Of a DNA stretch of 64,000 nucleotides, positions 8,228 to 17,701 are shown one piece after another. Position 1 is the first letter of the stretch. Each line of letters opens with the position of its first letter. Source of the stretch: JBFMFR01 sp040752025. GTDB taxonomy: Bacteria > Chloroflexota > Anaerolineae > Anaerolineales > UBA4823. Location of the stretch: contig JBFMFR010000037.1 in NCBI GenBank assembly GCA_040752025.1, positions 9,772 through 73,771 of the forward strand. The letters run 5' to 3'. Position numbers and translations under genes: made by a program. The notes beneath the pieces were generated by a model, which was not told where the DNA came from, ran no database searches, and was given only the letters and a program-made list of their open reading frames with translations.

Positions 8228-9721
8228 ATGCAAACACTGCTACATTTCGATGATCTCCAAATTGCCGTACAGGCACAGATGGTACAATCCATCCCTGGCG
8301 GCTACCACTTGCAGGGCCAACAAATCTCCCTGCTACATCCCTTTGGTAAAACGAACTTCTACCGGCACGGCTTCCACTCCTGGAGCCTGTCGGCCTGGCT
8401 ACCGCTGGGCAAACGACTGCCAACGCCGGTACAGCGTGAAATCTGGCCGCAGATCGACCATCCTCACTTGCTGCGAGATTATCCTTTCACCAGCAGCGGC
8501 TTGGCAGCGCTGCAAGGCCCGGACGGCAACGTTTTGTTGCTCGGTGCCCTGGAGCTGGATGCCAGCGTCAAAGCAGACAGCCAGATTCTGCGCGGCGAAT
8601 ACACTGCGCCAGTCGCCGCCGGAGCGCGGTGCTCCTGGTACCTGGGCTATGCACCTGAGGAGGCTGTGTTCACCGAATACACCCGCCTGCTGGCAGAGCG
8701 CTACGGGGAGCGCGGGCAGGGGAAACCGCCTCGCGTGTGGTGCAGTTGGTACAGCTTCTTCACCGACATTCACGAAGATAGACTGCTGCACGTGCTGGAC
8801 GGCCTCGCCGGGCTGCCCTTCGATGTTTTCCAGCTCGATGACGGCTGGCAAATCGGCATGGGTGATTGGGAGGCGAACCCCAAGTTCCCCTCTGGCATGG
8901 CCGCGCTGGCAGATAAAATCCGCCAGCACGGTCTCACTCCTGGCCTGTGGTTGGCCCCACTGATTGTGCAGCCCAAATCAAGCTTATACCACCAACATCC
9001 CGATTGGCTTCTACGAGATGCGCAGGGACAGCCCGTGCGCGCCGGGCACAATTGGGGAGATGATTTCTTCGGATTGGATACAACTCATCCGGCTGTCCAG
9101 GAGTGGATGGCAGCTTTGATCGGAAAAGTTCGCAATTGGGGCTTCGAATATCTAAAGCTGGATTTTCTCTATGCAGCCGCGTTGCCCGGTGTACGTTACC
9201 AGAATGTGCCCGGTGAGCAGGCCTACCGCCAGGGCCTGCAAGTGATTCGCCAGGTGGCTGGCGAGGCCTATTTCCTGGCTTGCGGCGCGCCTGTGATAGC
9301 TACACTGGGGTTAGCAGACGGCTTGCGCGTTGGGCCAGATGTGGCTCCTTTTTGGGACAACGTTGAACGCAGCCAGCAATTGTACGACCTGACCGGTCCC
9401 TCTACCCTGAACGGCATACGCACCAGCCTGCAACGCCTGTGGCTGCGACCTGTGCTGCAAGTGGATCCAGATGTAGCCTTTATGCGCTCGCGCTTCAACC
9501 TGTTAAGCCCAGCCCAAAAGCAGCTTTTGCAGGACCTGGTGCAAATCACCGGCTTCCGGGCAATTTCAGACCCACCAGACTGGCTGGACCAACAGGAACT
9601 GGATCAATTACGCGCTTTCCTGGCGGAGAGCCCGCAGGTGGAAAAGTTGGGGCGCTACCTTTTCCGCATCGATGACCGCCAGGTTGATTTCAGCTTTCTG
9701 GAGGATTCATGGCCAGCCTGA
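8228..9721 (+). CDS. Alpha-galactosidase, glycoside hydrolase family 36
   Basis: This 497-residue enzyme has the GH36/GH-D TIM barrel. Motifs are WCSWYSFF, FDVFQLDDGWQ, the nucleophile Asp in LKLDFLY (about D312) and the acid/base Asp in GLRVGPDVAPFW (about D371). Family members hydrolyse alpha-1,6-galactosides such as melibiose and raffinose. No signal peptide is visible, so it should act in the cytoplasm on imported sugars. At 497 residues it is shorter than the 700-residue bacterial GH36 enzymes, with a reduced N-terminal beta domain. Its end overlaps the GH31 gene by 13 bp, and the two form the start of a five-gene catabolic run. Confidence 0.88.
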   Translation: MQTLLHFDDLQIAVQAQMVQSIPGGYHLQGQQISLLHPFGKTNFYRHGFHSWSLSAWLPLGKRLPTPVQREIWPQIDHPHLLRDYPFTSSGLAALQGPDGNVLLLGALELDASVKADSQILRGEYTAPVAAGARCSWYLGYAPEEAVFTEYTRLLAERYGERGQGKPPRVWCSWYSFFTDIHEDRLLHVLDGLAGLPFDVFQLDDGWQIGMGDWEANPKFPSGMAALADKIRQHGLTPGLWLAPLIVQPKSSLYHQHPDWLLRDAQGQPVRAGHNWGDDFFGLDTTHPAVQEWMAALIGKVRNWGFEYLKLDFLYAAALPGVRYQNVPGEQAYRQGLQVIRQVAGEAYFLACGAPVIATLGLADGLRVGPDVAPFWDNVERSQQLYDLTGPSTLNGIRTSLQRLWLRPVLQVDPDVAFMRSRFNLLSPAQKQLLQDLVQITGFRAISDPPDWLDQQELDQLRAFLAESPQVEKLGRYLFRIDDRQVDFSFLEDSWPA

Positions 9722-12138
9722 GAGAAGCGGTTATGCTCATCCGTTCGAGCGGGCTGGGGCAAACGCTGCGTGTCTTGAGCTTCACCCTGCACCGGGAGCG
9801 GTTGGAACGCAAGTACCGCAGGACCTTTTCGAATCAAGAGACTGCATGGCAAACGCCCGGAGGATTACAAAGCACCGAGGCCACTCTGAACGGCGCTCGT
9901 TTTCGCTTCGAACGCGCTGAACTGGTGGTGGACTTCCTGGCGACAGACCTGGCGCGCCTGTCCTGGGAGCCAGGTACGCCGCCGGTGCCCTATGCCCTGG
10001 CTAAAACCGATTGGGCCGGGGTTCAAACCAGCCTGGAAAAGGCCCCCGAAGGCAACCGGCTGGCCAGCCAGGCTCTCCAGATTCTGGTCAAGCCAGATGG
10101 CGGAGTACAATTCGCCACCCCAGCAGGAAATATCTTGCGCCAGGAGCTACCGCCGCGTTTACGTGGCGCGCCAGAGATGCCCACATGGCAATTGGAAGCA
10201 CTCCTTGAGCCGCGAGAACACCTGTACGGCCTGGGAGAACAGGCTGGCCCCTTCAACTTGCGCGGCGCTATCCGTCGCATGTGGAACACTGACCCGGGAG
10301 GCAGTTACGGGCCGCAAGCCAACCCACTTTACATGCCTGTTCCTGTATATATGGGGTTGCATCCAGGCGGCAGCTACCTGATCTTCCATGAGAATTCGTT
10401 CCCGGCAACTTTCGACTTTCGCGAGTCTTGTCAAGTCACCTTCGAGGGAGGCGCATTACGAACCTATTTCATCCCAGGTCCACCAGAACGCGCCCTGCAA
10501 CGTTACACGCAGCTTACCGGACGCCCCGAACTCCCTCCGCTGTGGAGCCTGGGATACCACCAATCACGCTGGGGATATTTGAATGAAGCAGATATCCTGG
10601 AAGTGGTGGCCGGCTTCACGCAGCACGATCTACCGCTCAGCGCCATTCATCTGGACATCGACTACATGCGCGGATTCCGAGTTTTCACGGTCGATCCACA
10701 GCGCTTCCCTGACCTGAAATCCCTGGCAAAGCGTTTGCAAGATCAGGATATCCGTCTGGTTACGATTATCGACCCGGGCGTTAAACAAGATCGCAACTAT
10801 GAATTCTATAAAGATGGAAACCAACAGGGACGCTTTTGTATGCTGCCGAACGGCCGCCCGGCAGTGGGCGTCGTCTGGCCGGGTAAAAGCGTTTTTCCTG
10901 ATTTTACCGATGCTAAAACACGCGCCTGGTGGGGCGAAGGATACCGCCAATTATTAGAAGCCGGTGTAGCAGGCATCTGGCACGATATGAACGAGCCAAC
11001 CTCTTTCGCAGCCTGGGGAGGAAACACGCTGCCTTCGGCGACGCGGCACAAACTAGAAGGGCACGGCGGTGATCACCGGCAGGCGCACAACCTGTACGGG
11101 TTGATGATGAACAGGGCCGGTCATGAAGCGCTACACCAGTTGCGCCCGGAGCGCCGTCCCTGGATCATCTCCCGGGCCGGTTGGGCCTCGCAACAAAGGT
11201 ATGCCTGGAACTGGACAGGCGATTGCGAGAGCACCTGGGGAAGCTTGCGCATGAGTATCGCCAGCATCCTGGGACAGGGACTGTCGGGTCTGCCGTACAC
11301 CGGTCCCGATATCGGCGGATTCAGCGGCAGCCCATCCGCCGAATTGTACCTGCGCTGGTTCCAACTGGCGACTTTCTTGCCATTCTTTCGAACCCATTCA
11401 GCGCTCACAACTGCCCGCCGAGAACCCTGGGTCTATGGTGAGCCATACACAGACATCATCCGGCAGTTCTTGCGCCTGCGTTACCGGCTCTTACCCTATC
11501 TCTACACTTTAGCCTGGCAAACCAGCCAGACTGGCTTTCCGCTGGTCCGGCCGCTGTTCTGGACAGACGCCAACGACCAGGCGCTATGGGATATCGACGA
11601 TGCCTTCCTGCTTGGAGAAGCGCTGCTGATCGCCCCCGTGCTGGAGGAGAGCCAGGAACAGCGCAGCCTGCAACTGCCCGGCGGGAACTGGTACAATCTG
11701 TGGGATGACCAGGTATTGACGGGATCAAAGAGCGTCGAATTGCCCACCAACCTGGAAACCATTCCGGTACTAGTGCGCGCCGGCAGCCTGCTGCCCCTGG
11801 CCGAGAAGAACATTTCCACGCAGAGCGCGGGAACGAGAATGGAGCTGCACCTCTATCCGCCCGAAGAAGGTCACATCCCTGCCCCACAGCTCCTGTACAG
11901 CGACGCCGGCGACGGCTACGGCGAATCCCGCCTGGAACGCTTCCAGGTGCGCGGCAGCCAGGGCGAGATCGAGGTAACCTGGCAGGGCGAAGGCGAGTTT
12001 CCTTTCCCTTATGATGAAATTGAAGTACACTTACATGGCTACCGCGCCCGGCGCGCCTGGATCGATGAGCGCCCGGCCGAAATGAATGAAAATCGTCTTC
12101 AAACTGGCATTTTCCAGCATATCCGTTTCGAGGCTTAG
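9709..12138 (+). CDS. Alpha-glucosidase, glycoside hydrolase family 31
   Basis: The 809-residue protein has the GH31 layout: an N-terminal beta-sandwich, a TIM barrel and C-terminal beta domains. Diagnostic motifs are LSAIHLDIDYM, the nucleophile region GIWHDMNEP (D426), IISRAGWAS, the acid/base in WTGDCES (D505), and YTGPDIGGFSG. The enzyme releases alpha-linked glucose (or a related sugar) with retention of configuration. There is no signal peptide. A GGAGG lies 4 bases before the ATG at 9709, inside the end of the GH36 gene, so translation is coupled. Together the two enzymes point to use of alpha-galacto/gluco-oligosaccharides. Confidence 0.92.
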   Translation: MASLREAVMLIRSSGLGQTLRVLSFTLHRERLERKYRRTFSNQETAWQTPGGLQSTEATLNGARFRFERAELVVDFLATDLARLSWEPGTPPVPYALAKTDWAGVQTSLEKAPEGNRLASQALQILVKPDGGVQFATPAGNILRQELPPRLRGAPEMPTWQLEALLEPREHLYGLGEQAGPFNLRGAIRRMWNTDPGGSYGPQANPLYMPVPVYMGLHPGGSYLIFHENSFPATFDFRESCQVTFEGGALRTYFIPGPPERALQRYTQLTGRPELPPLWSLGYHQSRWGYLNEADILEVVAGFTQHDLPLSAIHLDIDYMRGFRVFTVDPQRFPDLKSLAKRLQDQDIRLVTIIDPGVKQDRNYEFYKDGNQQGRFCMLPNGRPAVGVVWPGKSVFPDFTDAKTRAWWGEGYRQLLEAGVAGIWHDMNEPTSFAAWGGNTLPSATRHKLEGHGGDHRQAHNLYGLMMNRAGHEALHQLRPERRPWIISRAGWASQQRYAWNWTGDCESTWGSLRMSIASILGQGLSGLPYTGPDIGGFSGSPSAELYLRWFQLATFLPFFRTHSALTTARREPWVYGEPYTDIIRQFLRLRYRLLPYLYTLAWQTSQTGFPLVRPLFWTDANDQALWDIDDAFLLGEALLIAPVLEESQEQRSLQLPGGNWYNLWDDQVLTGSKSVELPTNLETIPVLVRAGSLLPLAEKNISTQSAGTRMELHLYPPEEGHIPAPQLLYSDAGDGYGESRLERFQVRGSQGEIEVTWQGEGEFPFPYDEIEVHLHGYRARRAWIDERPAEMNENRLQTGIFQHIRFEA

Positions 12139-12143
12139 CTTCC

Positions 12144-13829
12144 ATGAATTTCAACCACTACTTCACCAACCAGGAACTTGAAACCTTACTTCCCGAGTGG
12201 GTCGCCGCCCACCCAAACCTGGCCAAACTCACGCGCATCGGCCAAAGCTATCAGCAACGCCCCATCTGGCTGATGACTCTGACCAACCAGGCTACAGGGC
12301 CGGACACAGACAAACCCGCCGTATGGATCGACGCCAACATCCACGCTACCGAGATCTCGGGCACCACCGTAGCCATGCACCTGATCCATACCTTGTTGGA
12401 AGGCTACGGCCAGGATGAGCGCATCACGCGCCTGCTGGACAACGGTGTTTATTACATTGTGCCGCGCATCAACCCGGATGGGTCTGAACTGGCAATGGCG
12501 GACAATCCGCGTTACATCCGTTCCGGGGCGCGCCCCTACCCCTGGCCAGAAAAAGACGATGGGCTGCACGAGCAGGATATCGACAATGACGGACATATCT
12601 TACAGATGCGCATCCCTGACCCTCACGGCGATTGGAAAGTCAGCAGCCTCGACCCGCGCCTGCTCGAAAAGCGCGGCCCAGAGGAACACGGAGGCCAGTA
12701 TTACCGCCTGCTGCCAGAGGGCTTGATCGACGATTATGATGGCTATCAAATCAAGCTGGCCAAAGTCCCGGAAGGATTGGATTTCAACCGCAATTTCCCC
12801 TTCGAGTGGCGACCAGAAGGCGATCAAAATGGAGCAGGGCCATACCCCGCCTCCGAGCCAGAGATCAAGGCCCTGCTGGATTTCATCAGCCAACACCCTA
12901 ACATCAACCTGGCGATCACCTACCACACCTTCAGCCGGGCGATCCTGCGATCTTATAGCACAAAGGCCGACGAAGAAATGGAAGCGGAAGATCTGTGGGT
13001 GACGAAGAAGATCGGCCAGATCGGCAGCCAGTTGACCAGCTACCGCTGCGTTTCTACTTTCCATGATTTCAAATACCATCCCAAGGAGATCACTACTGGG
13101 GCTTTCGATGATTGGATGTACGACCACCTGGGAGTCTTCTGCTACACCATCGAGCTATGGGACCTCCCCACTGAAGCGGGCATCAAAGATCGCAAATTCA
13201 TCGATTGGTTCCGCGAACACCCACACGAAGAAGATGTGCAGATCCTGAAATGGATCGATGAAAACGGCGGGCCGCAGGCTTACGTGGCCTGGCGGCCTTT
13301 CGACCACCCTCAACTGGGGGGAGTAGAACTGGGCGGCTGGGATCAAATGTATACCTGGCGCAATCCGCCGCTGGCCTTCATCGGAACTGAGGCGGAACGC
13401 AACACGCCCTTTGCCCTGGCACTGGGCGATCTGCTGCCCTGCCTGGCCCTGCACACCCTGAAGGTTACACCTTTGGGGAACCACGATTACCATGTCAACC
13501 TGGTCATCGAAAACACCGGCTTCTTGCCCACTTACACCAGCGCCCAGGGGAAGAAACGTAAAGCTGTGCGGCCGGTGCGGTTAGAACTGGAACTGCCGCA
13601 GGATGTGCAAATAGTGGATGGCAAGCGGCGCAGCGACCTGGGGCACCTGGAAGGGCGCAGCAATAAGCTGGATACGACCATGCTGTGGGGCGAATCGCCC
13701 ACCGATCATCGCGCCAGGGCTGAGTGGGTGCTGCACAGTGAAACCGATGCCGAGATCACCATTCACGTGCGCAGTGAACGCGCTGGCAGTTTGCACCTGA
13801 CGGCAAAATTAGGGTCCATTGGCGGCTAA
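12144..13829 (+). CDS. M14-family zinc carboxypeptidase
   Basis: The zinc ligands of the M14 fold are visible: NIHATE (H67, E70) and TYHTFS (H261). The substrate-binding Arg region is DFNRNFPFEW and the catalytic Glu lies in YTIELWDLP (E337). The 561 residues exceed the usual 300-400: after the peptidase domain comes a beta-rich C-terminal region (from about residue 440) of unknown role, perhaps a carbohydrate-binding or Ig-like fold. No signal peptide was seen, which is unusual because many M14 enzymes are secreted. It follows the glycosidases with a 5-bp gap and precedes an M24 peptidase, so the run degrades both sugars and peptides. Confidence 0.87.
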   Translation: MNFNHYFTNQELETLLPEWVAAHPNLAKLTRIGQSYQQRPIWLMTLTNQATGPDTDKPAVWIDANIHATEISGTTVAMHLIHTLLEGYGQDERITRLLDNGVYYIVPRINPDGSELAMADNPRYIRSGARPYPWPEKDDGLHEQDIDNDGHILQMRIPDPHGDWKVSSLDPRLLEKRGPEEHGGQYYRLLPEGLIDDYDGYQIKLAKVPEGLDFNRNFPFEWRPEGDQNGAGPYPASEPEIKALLDFISQHPNINLAITYHTFSRAILRSYSTKADEEMEAEDLWVTKKIGQIGSQLTSYRCVSTFHDFKYHPKEITTGAFDDWMYDHLGVFCYTIELWDLPTEAGIKDRKFIDWFREHPHEEDVQILKWIDENGGPQAYVAWRPFDHPQLGGVELGGWDQMYTWRNPPLAFIGTEAERNTPFALALGDLLPCLALHTLKVTPLGNHDYHVNLVIENTGFLPTYTSAQGKKRKAVRPVRLELELPQDVQIVDGKRRSDLGHLEGRSNKLDTTMLWGESPTDHRARAEWVLHSETDAEITIHVRSERAGSLHLTAKLGSIGG

Positions 13830-13879
13830 ACACCGTAAAATAGAGATACACAAAATACAACCGCTGAACAGGAGATAAC

Positions 13880-15064
13880 ATGACCGAGCTGGTAAAGGAG
13901 AAAATTGATCAGGCTGTCGCGATACTGAACGAGCTGGATATCGATGTATGGCTGACATTCGTGCGCGAGACATCCGCCGTAGGCGACCCGATTCTACCGT
14001 TGATTTACGGCCACGACCTGACCTGGCAAAGCGCGTTGTTAATCAGTAAGAAGGGAGAGCGCATCGCCATTATCGGGCACTTCGAAGCCGAGACCGCTCG
14101 AGGCGTAGGCGCTTACAATACCATCCTGCCCTACCACGAGTCGCTGCGCAGCGTACTGTTGGAAACGCTACAGCAGTTGGAACCCAAGAGACTAGCGATC
14201 AACTACTCGAAAAACGATGTACACGCTGATGGGTTGAGTCACGGGTTGTACCTGGTACTGCTGGATTACCTGGCGGGCACGCCCTGGGCAGAACGCCTGG
14301 TTTCTTCTGAAAAAGTGCTGAGCGCCTTGCGCGGGCGCAAGACAGCCGGCGAAATCCAGCGGGTCCGTAATGCGGTGCAGACCACTGGAGAAATCTACGC
14401 CAGGACCTTTTCCTATGCGCAGCCAGGCATGAGCGAAAAGCAAGTGGCCGATTTCATGCATGCCCAGGTAGAGGAGTTGGGGCTGGGGCTGGCCTGGGAC
14501 CGTGACCATTGTCCGGTGGTGAACACCGGGCCAGAATCGCCTGTGGGTCACGTCGGGCCCACGAATCTACGCATCGCGCGCGGGCATGTGTTGCACATCG
14601 ACTTCGGCGTCAAGCAGGATGAATACTGCTCGGATATTCAACGCCTGGCGTATTTCTTACGACCGGGCGAGAGAGCCGCTCCCGCGCAGGTACAACATGG
14701 CTTCGATACAATCGTGAGCGCTATCCAGGCTGCCGCGGCTGGCCTGCGCCCTGGTGTGCCTGGTAAAGATGTCGACATCATCGCCCGCCAGATCGCCACT
14801 CAAGCTGGCTACGAGGAGTTCAAACACGCCACCGGGCACCAATTAGGCCGTCTGGCGCACGATGGAGCCGGTATCCTGGGACCAGCCTGGGAACGCTATG
14901 GGGATACACCCTACTACCCGGTAGAAGCCGGACAGATTTACACTCTCGAACCTTCATTGATTGTACCCGGTTACGGTATGGTATCCCTGGAAGAAGATGT
15001 GCTGGTGACCGATCAGGGGGCGGAGTTCCTTAGCCCGCCTCAAACTGAATTGCTGTTGCTATGA
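13880..15064 (+). CDS. M24-family metallopeptidase (Xaa-Pro aminopeptidase-like)
   Basis: The 394-residue protein has an N-terminal creatinase-like domain and a C-terminal pita-bread domain. All five metal ligands can be placed: D241 in HIDFG, D252 in CSDIQR, H320 in HATGHQLG, E357 in LEPSL and E371 or E372 in SLEEDV. Enzymes of this family remove the first residue before proline from peptides, or act on creatine-like substrates. AGGAGATAAC sits just before the ATG. The stop overlaps the start of mgsA by four bases (ATGA), so the two are coupled. Cytoplasmic. Confidence 0.9.
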   Translation: MTELVKEKIDQAVAILNELDIDVWLTFVRETSAVGDPILPLIYGHDLTWQSALLISKKGERIAIIGHFEAETARGVGAYNTILPYHESLRSVLLETLQQLEPKRLAINYSKNDVHADGLSHGLYLVLLDYLAGTPWAERLVSSEKVLSALRGRKTAGEIQRVRNAVQTTGEIYARTFSYAQPGMSEKQVADFMHAQVEELGLGLAWDRDHCPVVNTGPESPVGHVGPTNLRIARGHVLHIDFGVKQDEYCSDIQRLAYFLRPGERAAPAQVQHGFDTIVSAIQAAAAGLRPGVPGKDVDIIARQIATQAGYEEFKHATGHQLGRLAHDGAGILGPAWERYGDTPYYPVEAGQIYTLEPSLIVPGYGMVSLEEDVLVTDQGAEFLSPPQTELLLL

Positions 15065-15522
15065 CGAACAAAGCTACCTTGCCCCAGCAAAAACGCATCG
15101 CTCTAATCGCCCACGATGCCCGCAAGCAGGATTTGTTGGAGTGGATAAAGTTCAACCGCGAAACACTGAGCCGCCACTTCCTGTATGCTACTGGCACTAC
15201 CGGCGCGTTGATTGCTGAGGAGACCAGCCTACCCGTGCATCGTTTCAAGAGTGGTCCATTGGGCGGCGATCAGCAGATCGGAGCGCGCATCGCTGAGAAT
15301 GAGCTGGACTTCCTGATCTTTTTCTGGGATCCGCTGGAACCACAACCGCACGATCCAGATATCAAGGCGCTGCTGCGTCTAGCAGTGCTGTACAATATCC
15401 CAACGGCCAGCAATCGAGCTACTGCAGACTTTCTGATTTCGTCGCCTTTTATGAGCGCGCCATACGAGCGGATAATACCCGACTACCTCAAACGGCTCAG
15501 AAAAGTGAGCGACGAGGATTAG
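15061..15522 (+). CDS. mgsA: Methylglyoxal synthase
   Basis: The 153-residue protein matches methylglyoxal synthase throughout: IALIAHDARKQ with His18, ATGTTGALI phosphate loop, SGPLGGDQQIG with the catalytic Asp, FFWDPLEPQPHDPD and YNIPTASNRATADF. It converts dihydroxyacetone phosphate to methylglyoxal and phosphate, an overflow valve when sugar phosphates build up under phosphate limitation. That function fits its place after the glycosidase genes. Its end overlaps the convergent M48 gene by four bases. Confidence 0.95.
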   Translation: MTNKATLPQQKRIALIAHDARKQDLLEWIKFNRETLSRHFLYATGTTGALIAEETSLPVHRFKSGPLGGDQQIGARIAENELDFLIFFWDPLEPQPHDPDIKALLRLAVLYNIPTASNRATADFLISSPFMSAPYERIIPDYLKRLRKVSDED

Positions 15523-17504
15523 CTGGGCTTGCGGATCACGCGGGCTTGCTGCACCTGGCGCTCTACATTGGCTCGCACCTGGCTGGTCATCTCATCTTGC
15601 AAAGCCTGAGCGTTGGGCAATAAATCCCAAACCGGCAGTGAACTGCCCAGGCCAGTTCCGGCATGGGTGATGTGCTGCGCCAGGCGGATGCGCTCCTGAA
15701 TAGCCGGGTGACTGTCATAAGGCGAAGTGGGCCTGCTCAGGGCTTCCTGGATATCACGGTCTAATTTCTCTTTCAACTCGCCGGGGGCTAACTCTGGCAG
15801 ATCGTAAATATTCTGCAGCGCCACGCCCTGCTGCAGGGAGGTCTGCACAGCCTGCGAGGCCTGGGCGTTGAACTTGAGCGACTGCTGCACCACGTGCTTC
15901 AAGCCCTCGACGAAGTCGCTCACACCGTAGGCCAGAACCGCGTAGCGATCTGCCAGGATCTCTTGAAGCCGGGAGGCCCCCAAAGTGATGCGAGCAAAGA
16001 CACGATGAAAGCCGTTGACAAACAGCCAGGCCGGGTTGTACCAGTTTGCCTGCCCAGTGGCGGCTAATCCATAAGCCATGTTGTAAACCGAGACCTGCAC
16101 CTGGCGCGCCAGGTTGCCACCGGCCGTATCTTTGTTGGAGAAATGGCCGTACTCATGAGCCAGGATGGCCTGGAATTGGCCCTGGGTCATCTCCGACAGC
16201 ACTCCCAGGCCGAGTACGAGGCAGCGCTGCCCGGCGCCGCGCAACTTTTTCCACATTCCGCCGCGCTCCAAGACAGCAATATCCGTTCCAGCAGTAATGT
16301 AAATCGCATCGACCGGACGTGTGCCCAGTTTCTGAGCCACCTCCGTCACCAGTGACCACAATTGCGGCGCTTCCTGTGGAGGCAACAGGCGCCCTGGCTC
16401 ATTATCCTTGATGCGGGTGAACAGGCTGCGCACGATTGCATACAGCGTATACAGGCCGGCGAAGAGGATCATCAACGCCAGTTTTATAGGAATCCGGCCT
16501 ATCTCCAGGAACAGGTAGATCAAGCCGCCCACCGCGGCGATGATGATCAATACCAGGAGTGGAATGGAAATGTAGAAATACAGCGATGTGAGCGCGATCA
16601 CCACCCGGTAAAAGCCGCGCACCAGCTTCTCCGGCCAGCGTAATCCAAAACTGGTTGTGTCAAAAGGTTTTTGCGCCGAAGCCAGCGTCACCTGGCTCAA
16701 GACGATCCCTACCATGAAGAGCAGGAACATACCCGCCACCCAGCCAACCAGGGTGTAAGCCGACCAGCGCTCCAAGCGGACCAGGTGCATTTGGTTGCTG
16801 GTTCCGGTCCCAGCCAGGGCCTCCTGGACCTGGTCAGCCGGCATACCCAACTCCTGAGAGAGCAGCAGTTCGCGCTCGGCCAGTTCCCATTTCTCGTCGA
16901 AGGCAGCCAGGATACCCAGGAAGTAATGCGGTACAGGGTGCTCGGGCTGCAAGACTACAAGGTTGTTGCACGAGATCCGGATCGCCTCCTGGTTGTTCAG
17001 AGTCACCCCCACCCTGAACAGCACGGCGTTGATGTACGCATCGTTGGGCATGGCTTCTGCCGCCGAGCGGGCTAGCTGGAGCGCTTCCTGGTGGCTTTTC
17101 TGGTCTTCGGTTGCCAGCAAGGCCGATGCCAGGCCGGCCGCGTTGAGCGGCGAATCCTCCACCTGGTAAGCGCTGCGCGCGTACAGCATACCGGCTTCAA
17201 CCTCACCCAACTCCAGGAATACGTAGCTGAGGCGGCGCAGGGCATCCGGGAAACCCGGCGCCAGATCCAAGACCTGCTCGAAAGCCTGGCGGGCGGCCTC
17301 ATAATCCCCCTGATCCATGTACTGTGTAGCCAATTGAAAAAGCGCAGGCGCATCCGCGTGAATAACGGCCAGTCGATCCAGGATCTCCTGCTCGAAGACC
17401 GGATCGCGCTCGGGGAGCGGCTCTTGTGCAGCAGCAACGCCGGGCGAGAGCAACAGACATACGCTTATTAACAGAAACACCAACCATCTTTTCCGCGAAC
17501 CCAT
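15519..17504 (-). CDS. M48-family membrane metallopeptidase with N-terminal TPR domain
   Basis: I chose the ATG at 17504 (MGSRKRW) over 17525, because AAGGAGG lies 7 bases before it. The product has a signal peptide (LLSPGVAAAQ), a TPR-like helical region of about 200 residues, then membrane segments and an M48 domain with the zinc motif HEYGH near residue 449, followed by HFSNKDTAGG. M48 enzymes (HtpX/Ste24 kin) cleave misfolded membrane proteins. At 661 residues it is over twice the size of HtpX because of the TPR front. The TPR part is predicted outside the membrane and could recruit substrates. Convergent with mgsA. Confidence 0.88.
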   Translation of the reverse strand: MGSRKRWLVFLLISVCLLLSPGVAAAQEPLPERDPVFEQEILDRLAVIHADAPALFQLATQYMDQGDYEAARQAFEQVLDLAPGFPDALRRLSYVFLELGEVEAGMLYARSAYQVEDSPLNAAGLASALLATEDQKSHQEALQLARSAAEAMPNDAYINAVLFRVGVTLNNQEAIRISCNNLVVLQPEHPVPHYFLGILAAFDEKWELAERELLLSQELGMPADQVQEALAGTGTSNQMHLVRLERWSAYTLVGWVAGMFLLFMVGIVLSQVTLASAQKPFDTTSFGLRWPEKLVRGFYRVVIALTSLYFYISIPLLVLIIIAAVGGLIYLFLEIGRIPIKLALMILFAGLYTLYAIVRSLFTRIKDNEPGRLLPPQEAPQLWSLVTEVAQKLGTRPVDAIYITAGTDIAVLERGGMWKKLRGAGQRCLVLGLGVLSEMTQGQFQAILAHEYGHFSNKDTAGGNLARQVQVSVYNMAYGLAATGQANWYNPAWLFVNGFHRVFARITLGASRLQEILADRYAVLAYGVSDFVEGLKHVVQQSLKFNAQASQAVQTSLQQGVALQNIYDLPELAPGELKEKLDRDIQEALSRPTSPYDSHPAIQERIRLAQHITHAGTGLGSSLPVWDLLPNAQALQDEMTSQVRANVERQVQQARVIRKPS

Positions 17505-17627
17505 AACCCGCCTCCTTGCAAGCATTTTTCAATTGAAAGCCAGTTGTCCACCCCGGCAAAGCGCCGGACATGGACGAAGTATATCGTCAAGATGGGGATT
17601 TGTAAATCGCCGTGAGCACCAATTTTG

Positions 17628-17636
17628 TGCTAAAAT
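17628..17636 (+). promoter_or_regulatory. Extended -10 promoter element of hisS
   Basis: TGCTAAAAT is an extended -10 box about 66 bases before the GTG at 17702. Transcription would begin inside the longer possible open frame from GTG 17612, which argues that the 17612 start is not used. Confidence 0.4.
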
Positions 17637-17701
17637 CTTTGCATTCGAAGGCAAGGCTGCCAGCCGGGCCTTCGCGACTTTTCGAGTGCAGGATCGTAAC
17701 C

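Noticed and set aside
17612..17701. A longer start for hisS at GTG 17612
   Set aside because: The extension has no counterpart in HisRS and an extended -10 promoter element lies within it.
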